From assembly GCA_944385195.1 (NCBI GenBank), contig CALWWH010000169.1, positions 1-10,128 on the forward strand: DNA of 10,128 bases, given 5' to 3'. The DNA is from an uncultured Oscillospiraceae bacterium (GTDB lineage Bacteria; Bacillota; Clostridia; Oscillospirales; Oscillospiraceae). The notes beneath the pieces were generated by a model. That model saw only the letters and a program-made list of their open reading frames with translations, searched no databases and was not told where the DNA came from. This document shows positions 6,596 through 10,128 of the stretch, in pieces; position 1 is the first letter of the stretch; each line of letters opens with the position of its first letter. Position numbers and translations under genes: made by a program.

Positions 6596-6633
6596 AAGAG
6601 AAAAGACCGGTTTTAAAACCGGTCTTTTCTCTT
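6596..6633. terminator. Bidirectional intrinsic terminator, perfect 38-bp palindrome
   Basis: The 19-base arms at 6596-6614 and 6615-6633 are exact reverse complements. The GACCGG/CCGGTC core is flanked by A-rich sequence on one side and T-rich on the other. It starts two bases past the uvrB stop and ends five bases before the stop of the convergent MBL-fold gene, so it should terminate both transcripts. Confidence 0.92.
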
Positions 6634-6638
6634 TGACT

Positions 6639-7382
6639 TTACAGCTCATATGCCACTCCGGGAACGGGCTGCAGCAGCTGCGCGCCGGCAGCCTCGGCGG
6701 CGGCGGCGACCTTCTCCACGGGGCAGCCGTTAAACTTGTAGACATCGTGGTGCATAGGCGCATAGGGCGCCTTCAGACGCACGGAGAGCTGCGCCGCCTC
6801 GTGCTCGTTGGTGTTGCCAATGATATTGTGGGCCGTGCGCTCCTCATCGCGGCCGTTGACAGGGATCAGCAGCAGGTCGAAGCGCTCCTGCTCCAGGCGC
6901 TCTACCAGGCCATCGTAGAGGCTCATGTCGCCGCCGAAGAAGATCGTCTTGCCGGCGCCCTTGAGGATGTAGCTCAGCTCCCGGTAGTCTCCATTTTCGT
7001 CCCTGTGCAGCTCCGTGTGGGCGCAGGGGATGGGGGTGATGGTGACATCGCCCACGTGGAAGCTCTGCTCGGCCCGGGCCGGGACAAAGCAGTCCTTGGG
7101 AATCTGATAGCGGTCCAGCCAGTCCATTTCCGGGGCCGGATAGTAGACCGGCGCCTTGCCGCCGGCTTCAAAATAGGGGTTGAGCGTCTTGGGGTCGGTG
7201 TGATCGATGTGGCTGTGGCTGATGACGATGGCGTCGGGCTTGGCCTCCATCAAGGTGCAGGGAGGCGGATAGGCTCGAGACCCCTCCGGACCCAGGGAGC
7301 TCAGGTGCGGGTCGGTGACGATGACGGTACCGTCAAAGTTCAGCGCGAAGGTGCACTGACCAAGGTAGGTGTAGGTGAACAT
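6639..7382 (-). CDS. UlaG-like metallo-beta-lactamase-fold hydrolase, 247 aa
   Basis: Predicted cytoplasmic metal-dependent hydrolase of the metallo-beta-lactamase fold. The metal-binding motif HSHIDH is at residues 56-61, with further likely ligands H122 (CAH), D152 (GGD) and H211 or H212 (MHHD). The stretch PVNGRDEERTAHNIIGNTNEHEA (174-196) resembles the UlaG group (L-ascorbate-6-phosphate lactonase). No ascorbate phosphotransferase or ula genes are nearby, so ascorbate is not assumed; the substrate could be another lactone, phosphodiester or sugar phosphate. The start is ATG at 7382. A TTG six codons upstream keeps the frame open but precedes the ribosome binding site. It has its own promoter between it and helD and converges on uvrB across a shared terminator. 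Confidence 0.9.
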   Translation of the reverse strand: MFTYTYLGQCTFALNFDGTVIVTDPHLSSLGPEGSRAYPPPCTLMEAKPDAIVISHSHIDHTDPKTLNPYFEAGGKAPVYYPAPEMDWLDRYQIPKDCFVPARAEQSFHVGDVTITPIPCAHTELHRDENGDYRELSYILKGAGKTIFFGGDMSLYDGLVERLEQERFDLLLIPVNGRDEERTAHNIIGNTNEHEAAQLSVRLKAPYAPMHHDVYKFNGCPVEKVAAAAEAAGAQLLQPVPGVAYEL

Positions 7383-7390
7383 GGCGGGTG

Positions 7391-7397
7391 CTCCTTT
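7391..7397 (-). promoter_or_regulatory. Ribosome binding site that fixes the MBL-fold gene start
   Basis: On the minus strand AAAGGAG lies eight bases before the ATG at 7382. This rules out the in-frame TTG at 7400, which would place the binding site inside the coding sequence. Confidence 0.85.
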
Positions 7398-7421
7398 CAA
7401 AATGTTCGTTGGATGAGTACC

Positions 7422-7450
7422 ATTTTAAAAGGACGGGCAGGGATTGTCAA
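7422..7450 (-). promoter_or_regulatory. SigA-type promoter of the MBL-fold hydrolase gene
   Basis: On the minus strand TTGACA (7445-7450) is followed after 17 bp by TAAAAT (7422-7427). It lies just past the helD stop codon, so the hydrolase can be expressed apart from helD. No terminator is visible between them, so read-through is also possible. Confidence 0.8.
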
Positions 7451-7458
7451 TTGATAAA

Positions 7459-9537
7459 TTAGGACATCGCTTCCTCGACCAGCTGGCTGACCCAGCCAGT
7501 GTGCAGCAGCTCCAGGCGGTGCAGCGCGCGGGTGCAGGCCACATAGAGGTTCTTGCGGTCGGTCTCGGTGCGGTAGGTGGCGTCGTCGGCGTCGGGGACG
7601 ATGACCATATCAAATTCCAGGCCCTTGGCCATGTAGGCTGTCGTGACCACGATCCCCTGGGCAAAGCGCTCGCTGTTGGGCCCCAGCAGGGACACCGGGA
7701 TCTCCTCCCGCAGGCGGCGCCAAAGCGCCTCGGCCCGGTCCATGGTCTTGCAGATGACCGCCACGGAGCCGTAGCCGTGCTCAGACTGCAAGATCGACAG
7801 CATCCCCTCGTACATGGCCTCGTCATCGGAAAAGGCCGTCACCACCGGGCCGTTGCCGTGGCGCTCTACGGCCTCAAAGCCCTCGGCAGGGCAGATCCGG
7901 TTGCAGAAGCTGGCAATCTCCCAGGTGTTGCGGAAGCTCTTGCACAGCCGCACAACCTCCACCCCATCCATTGTCCCAGTGAGGGCTTCCAGATTCTGAA
8001 CCCCGCTGCGCAGGGAGAGGTTCTGGGTGATGTCGCCCAGGATGGTCTTCGGGCAGTGGAAGAGGTAGTTGATGATGGCATACTGGGGCTGGGTGTAGTC
8101 CTGCATCTCGTCGATGACCAGGTGGCGGATGTGGCTGAAATCGCGGCTGCCGCGGAGGTAGAACTTCAGGAGCATAGCCGGGAAGAGATCCTCATAGCGC
8201 AGCTCGGCGGCATAGATGACCTCCTCCAAATCCGCCCGGCCGGTGCTGCGCAGCCATTTGATGAAGCGGCAGTAGAGCTCCAGTACGTCCTCACAGCCAA
8301 TCATGCGGTACACGGCGCGCTCGCAGGACCGCACCGGCCGCTCGCCCAGCTCCTTGCCCTTGCGGGTCTCCAGCTCCTCCACCAGGCGCTCGACAATCCA
8401 GTCGATGCGGACCATGAAGGGCTCCTTGGCGTAGCGGTTGTAAAACAGGTCGGCAATCAGCTCCGGCTCGAAGCGCTCGTCGCCATAGACCCAGGTCTTG
8501 GGGCGGAAGTTGTTCCTCAGCAGCTCCTGCACATACTCCGACAGCCACTGGACATACTGCTTGGAGCCTTTAAGCTCGATTTCCTGCATACGGCGGTCAT
8601 TTTTGTCCGCGCCGTGCCGCAGAATATACTCCAGCTGCTCGTAGCGGTCCTCGTAGCGGCAGATGTCGCCCAGCTCATTCTCAGCCAGACGGTCAAAGCT
8701 CAGCTCGGCCACATTGTCCTCGCCCAGCTCCGGGAGGATGCCGGAGATATAGTCAGAGAAAACCTTGCTGGGCGAGAGAATCAGCAGATTGCGGCTGGTG
8801 ATCTTGCCGCGCTCGTGGTAGAGCAGATACGCCACCTTATGCAAAGCCACCGAGGTCTTGCCGGAGCCGGCTACGCCCTGGACAACCATGGTTGTGTTGC
8901 TGCTCTGGCGGATGATGCGGTTTTGCTCTTTTTGGATGGTGGCAATGATGTTGCGCATACGGGGGCTGGCGTTCTTGGCCAGCTCCTGCTGCAAAATGTC
9001 GTCGTCAATCTTGATGGCGCTGTCCAGGACGTATTGCAGCTTGCCATCGTCGATCTTATACTGCCGGCGCAGGGTGATGCTCCCGTCGATGCGGCCCATG
9101 GGGGCGTCGTAGCCCGCGGGGCCCACATCGTAGTCGTAGAACATGCTGCTCACCGGCGCGCGCCAGTCGAAGACCAGAATCTCGCCCCGCTCCCGCAGGC
9201 CGGACAGGCCGATGTAAAACTTGCCAGGCTCCTCGCCGTCATCGAAGTCGATGCGGCCAAAGTAGGGCGTGCTGCGCTGGCGGGCCAGGCGCGCAATGGC
9301 GTCCTCGGCGCGGTCTGCCTGATCGATGGATTCGTTGATCTCATCGCGGGCGGCGACCATGTCCCGGCGATCCATCTCGTAAAGGTCCCGCCACATGGTC
9401 CGCTTTCGCTCCATGGCCTTCTCCCGGCCCTGCTGAGCAGTGACATGATACGCCGCCAGGCGGGTATCGATCACATCCAGAACCGTATCCAGATAGGGCT
9501 GCTCCTGCTGCTGCAAAAGGGCTTGCTCCTGATTCAT
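7459..9537 (-). CDS. helD: HelD-like superfamily 1 helicase (RNA polymerase-associated), 692 aa
   Basis: UvrD/Rep-related ATPase of the HelD group. In Gram-positive bacteria, HelD inserts arms into RNA polymerase channels and strips stalled polymerase from DNA for recycling. The N terminus (about 1-90) is a charged, Gln/Arg-rich helical region fitting the secondary-channel arm, followed by YFGRIDF (92-98). Then come Q-motif-like IQKEQNRIIR (201-210), Walker A GVAGSGKT (221-228), motif II VIDEMQD (474-480), motif III GDITQNL (501-507), a motif IV-like FRNTWEIA (535-542), motif V around AYMAKGLEFD (634-643) and motif VI NLYVACTRALHRL (663-675). The region between motifs I and II holds a helical insertion. 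It is somewhat shorter than B. subtilis HelD (about 770). The start is fixed by AAGGAGG eight bases upstream. No lesion is seen. Confidence 0.9.
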   Translation of the reverse strand: MNQEQALLQQQEQPYLDTVLDVIDTRLAAYHVTAQQGREKAMERKRTMWRDLYEMDRRDMVAARDEINESIDQADRAEDAIARLARQRSTPYFGRIDFDDGEEPGKFYIGLSGLRERGEILVFDWRAPVSSMFYDYDVGPAGYDAPMGRIDGSITLRRQYKIDDGKLQYVLDSAIKIDDDILQQELAKNASPRMRNIIATIQKEQNRIIRQSSNTTMVVQGVAGSGKTSVALHKVAYLLYHERGKITSRNLLILSPSKVFSDYISGILPELGEDNVAELSFDRLAENELGDICRYEDRYEQLEYILRHGADKNDRRMQEIELKGSKQYVQWLSEYVQELLRNNFRPKTWVYGDERFEPELIADLFYNRYAKEPFMVRIDWIVERLVEELETRKGKELGERPVRSCERAVYRMIGCEDVLELYCRFIKWLRSTGRADLEEVIYAAELRYEDLFPAMLLKFYLRGSRDFSHIRHLVIDEMQDYTQPQYAIINYLFHCPKTILGDITQNLSLRSGVQNLEALTGTMDGVEVVRLCKSFRNTWEIASFCNRICPAEGFEAVERHGNGPVVTAFSDDEAMYEGMLSILQSEHGYGSVAVICKTMDRAEALWRRLREEIPVSLLGPNSERFAQGIVVTTAYMAKGLEFDMVIVPDADDATYRTETDRKNLYVACTRALHRLELLHTGWVSQLVEEAMS

Positions 9538-9592
9538 TGCACATACCTCCTTGCGTGGGACTGTCTGGCATCACGCTGCATATGGAACTTTT

Positions 9593-9621
9593 ATCATAGC
9601 ATGGGATGAAGAAATTGTCAA
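9593..9621 (-). promoter_or_regulatory. SigA-type promoter of helD
   Basis: On the minus strand TTGACA (9616-9621) and TATGAT (9593-9598) are 17 bp apart, with TGC before the -10 as an extended element. Predicted start is near 9586, giving a leader of about 50 bases before helD. Confidence 0.85.
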
Positions 9622-9640
9622 TTCTAAAATGTCAATTGAC
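9616..9640. promoter_or_regulatory. Direct repeats overlapping both divergent -35 boxes (candidate operator)
   Basis: TGTCAATT occurs at 9616-9623 and again at 9630-9637, 14 bp apart start to start. The second copy is part of the perfect palindrome GTCAATTGAC (9631-9640). The first copy covers the helD -35 box and the second covers most of the araC-type -35 box. AraC-family proteins often bind direct repeats next to their own promoter, so autoregulation is plausible. This is inference only, because the boxes themselves contribute part of the similarity. Confidence 0.45.
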
Positions 9641-9664
9641 TTCCTCCGGCGGATAGTTTACAAT
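9636..9664 (+). promoter_or_regulatory. SigA-type promoter of the AraC-type regulator gene
   Basis: TTGACT (9636-9641) is followed after 17 bp by TACAAT (9659-9664). Predicted transcription start is about 9671, only some 20 bases before the start codon, so the leader is little more than the ribosome binding site. Confidence 0.82.
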
Positions 9665-9690
9665 AAACCCATTGGGAGGAGGTGGGCCCC

Positions 9691-10128
9691 ATGGCGCAGC
9701 AATGGAATCCCCGGCAGGCAATGCTGGAAGAGCGCTTCGAGATGTTCCACTATCAGGACCGCAGCGTCGACGTGGAGCTGCACCACCATGACTTTTACGA
9801 GGTCTACTATTTCCTCTCCGGCAACGTCAGCTACTCCATCGAGGGCGAGAGCTACCATCTGCTCCCCGGAGATGTGCTGCTGGTGGCTCCGGAGGAGCTG
9901 CACCAGCCCCTGGTTAAATCCGGGGAGCAATACGAGCGCTATGTCCTGTGGATCGACCGGCAGTATCTGGGCCAGCTCTCCGCCGGGGGCGCCAACCTGG
10001 CCGCCTGCTTCCAGCCGGACAGCCCGCTGCGGCGGCGCATTCTGCGCCCGGAGTGGGCCGAGGGCGGACAGCTGCGGACGCTGATGCAGTTTTTGCTCCA
10101 GCGGCCGGGCCAGGGCGGCTATGTGGCG
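9691..10128 (+). CDS. AraC-family transcriptional regulator, N-terminal cupin domain (partial, runs off the window)
   Basis: The open frame continues past the last base, giving 146 residues of the N terminus. They form an AraC-type ligand-binding cupin barrel: HHHDFYEVYYFLSG (31-44) is cupin motif 1 with its histidines, and LLPGDVLLVAPEELHQP (57-73) is motif 2 with a further histidine. Such regulators usually sense a small molecule, often a sugar, and carry two helix-turn-helix motifs at the C terminus, which here would lie beyond the window. So the DNA-binding half is inferred, and a stand-alone cupin protein is not excluded. The start ATG follows GGAGGAGG by eight bases. It diverges from helD across a 153-bp gap with facing promoters and may regulate itself, or helD, or genes further downstream. 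Confidence 0.85.
   Translation, partial: MAQQWNPRQAMLEERFEMFHYQDRSVDVELHHHDFYEVYYFLSGNVSYSIEGESYHLLPGDVLLVAPEELHQPLVKSGEQYERYVLWIDRQYLGQLSAGGANLAACFQPDSPLRRRILRPEWAEGGQLRTLMQFLLQRPGQGGYVA

Noticed and set aside
7383..7400. Six-residue extension of the MBL-fold protein from TTG at 7400
   Set aside because: It would place AAAGGAG inside the gene, and the ATG at 7382 is correctly spaced from it.
7444..9609. 721-codon open frame antisense to helD
   Set aside because: Same explanation. helD carries all helicase motifs, while this frame crosses the promoters of two genes.
9551..10084. 177-codon plus-strand frame overlapping the AraC-type gene
   Set aside because: It begins upstream of the mapped promoter and yields a Ser/Arg/Thr-rich shadow product. 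The neighbouring frame from 9691 has the ribosome binding site and the cupin motifs.

Overview
The window looks like a chromosomal segment of a moderately GC-rich Gram-positive anaerobe, most likely a member of the Bacillota in or near the Oscillospiraceae. This is inferred from strong AAGGAGG-type ribosome binding sites, SigA-type promoters with 17-18 bp spacers, intrinsic terminators with A/T tracts, a HelD-type helicase and the general look of the UvrB and PPK1 proteins. No mobile element, tRNA, rRNA, CRISPR array or phage gene was seen.

Layout. Bases 1-109 hold terminator-like sequence. A short-chain dehydrogenase/reductase (110-898, minus) has its own strong promoter and an unusual hairpin at the 5' end of its mRNA. 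About 400 bases without a convincing gene follow. Next comes a two-gene polyphosphate operon (plus): a short exopolyphosphatase of the Ppx/GppA family (1418-2329), overlapping by four bases with polyphosphate kinase PPK1 (2326-4440). uvrB (4557-6593, plus) follows behind a near-perfect promoter whose -35 box sits in the loop of a GC-rich inverted repeat. A perfect 38-bp palindrome ends uvrB and the convergent UlaG-like metallo-beta-lactamase-fold gene (6639-7382, minus). Upstream of that lies a HelD-like superfamily 1 helicase (7459-9537, minus). It diverges from an AraC-type regulator (9691 onward, plus) that runs off the window after its cupin domain.

How the genes fit together. ppx and ppk are translationally coupled and encode opposing steps of polyphosphate metabolism. 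uvrB is a stand-alone nucleotide excision repair gene with no uvrA beside it. The helD and araC promoters diverge with their -35 boxes 14 bp apart, and direct repeats overlap both, so shared regulation is plausible. The MBL-fold gene has its own promoter just past the helD stop codon.

The most notable observation is in PPK1. The histidine that is phosphorylated during catalysis (E. coli H435) aligns without gaps to a tyrosine (Y436, codon 3631-3633), while the magnesium-binding arginines, the second catalytic histidine and the rest of the family signatures are kept. This is either an altered-mechanism or inactive PPK1, or a single-base error or mutation. The sequence alone cannot decide.
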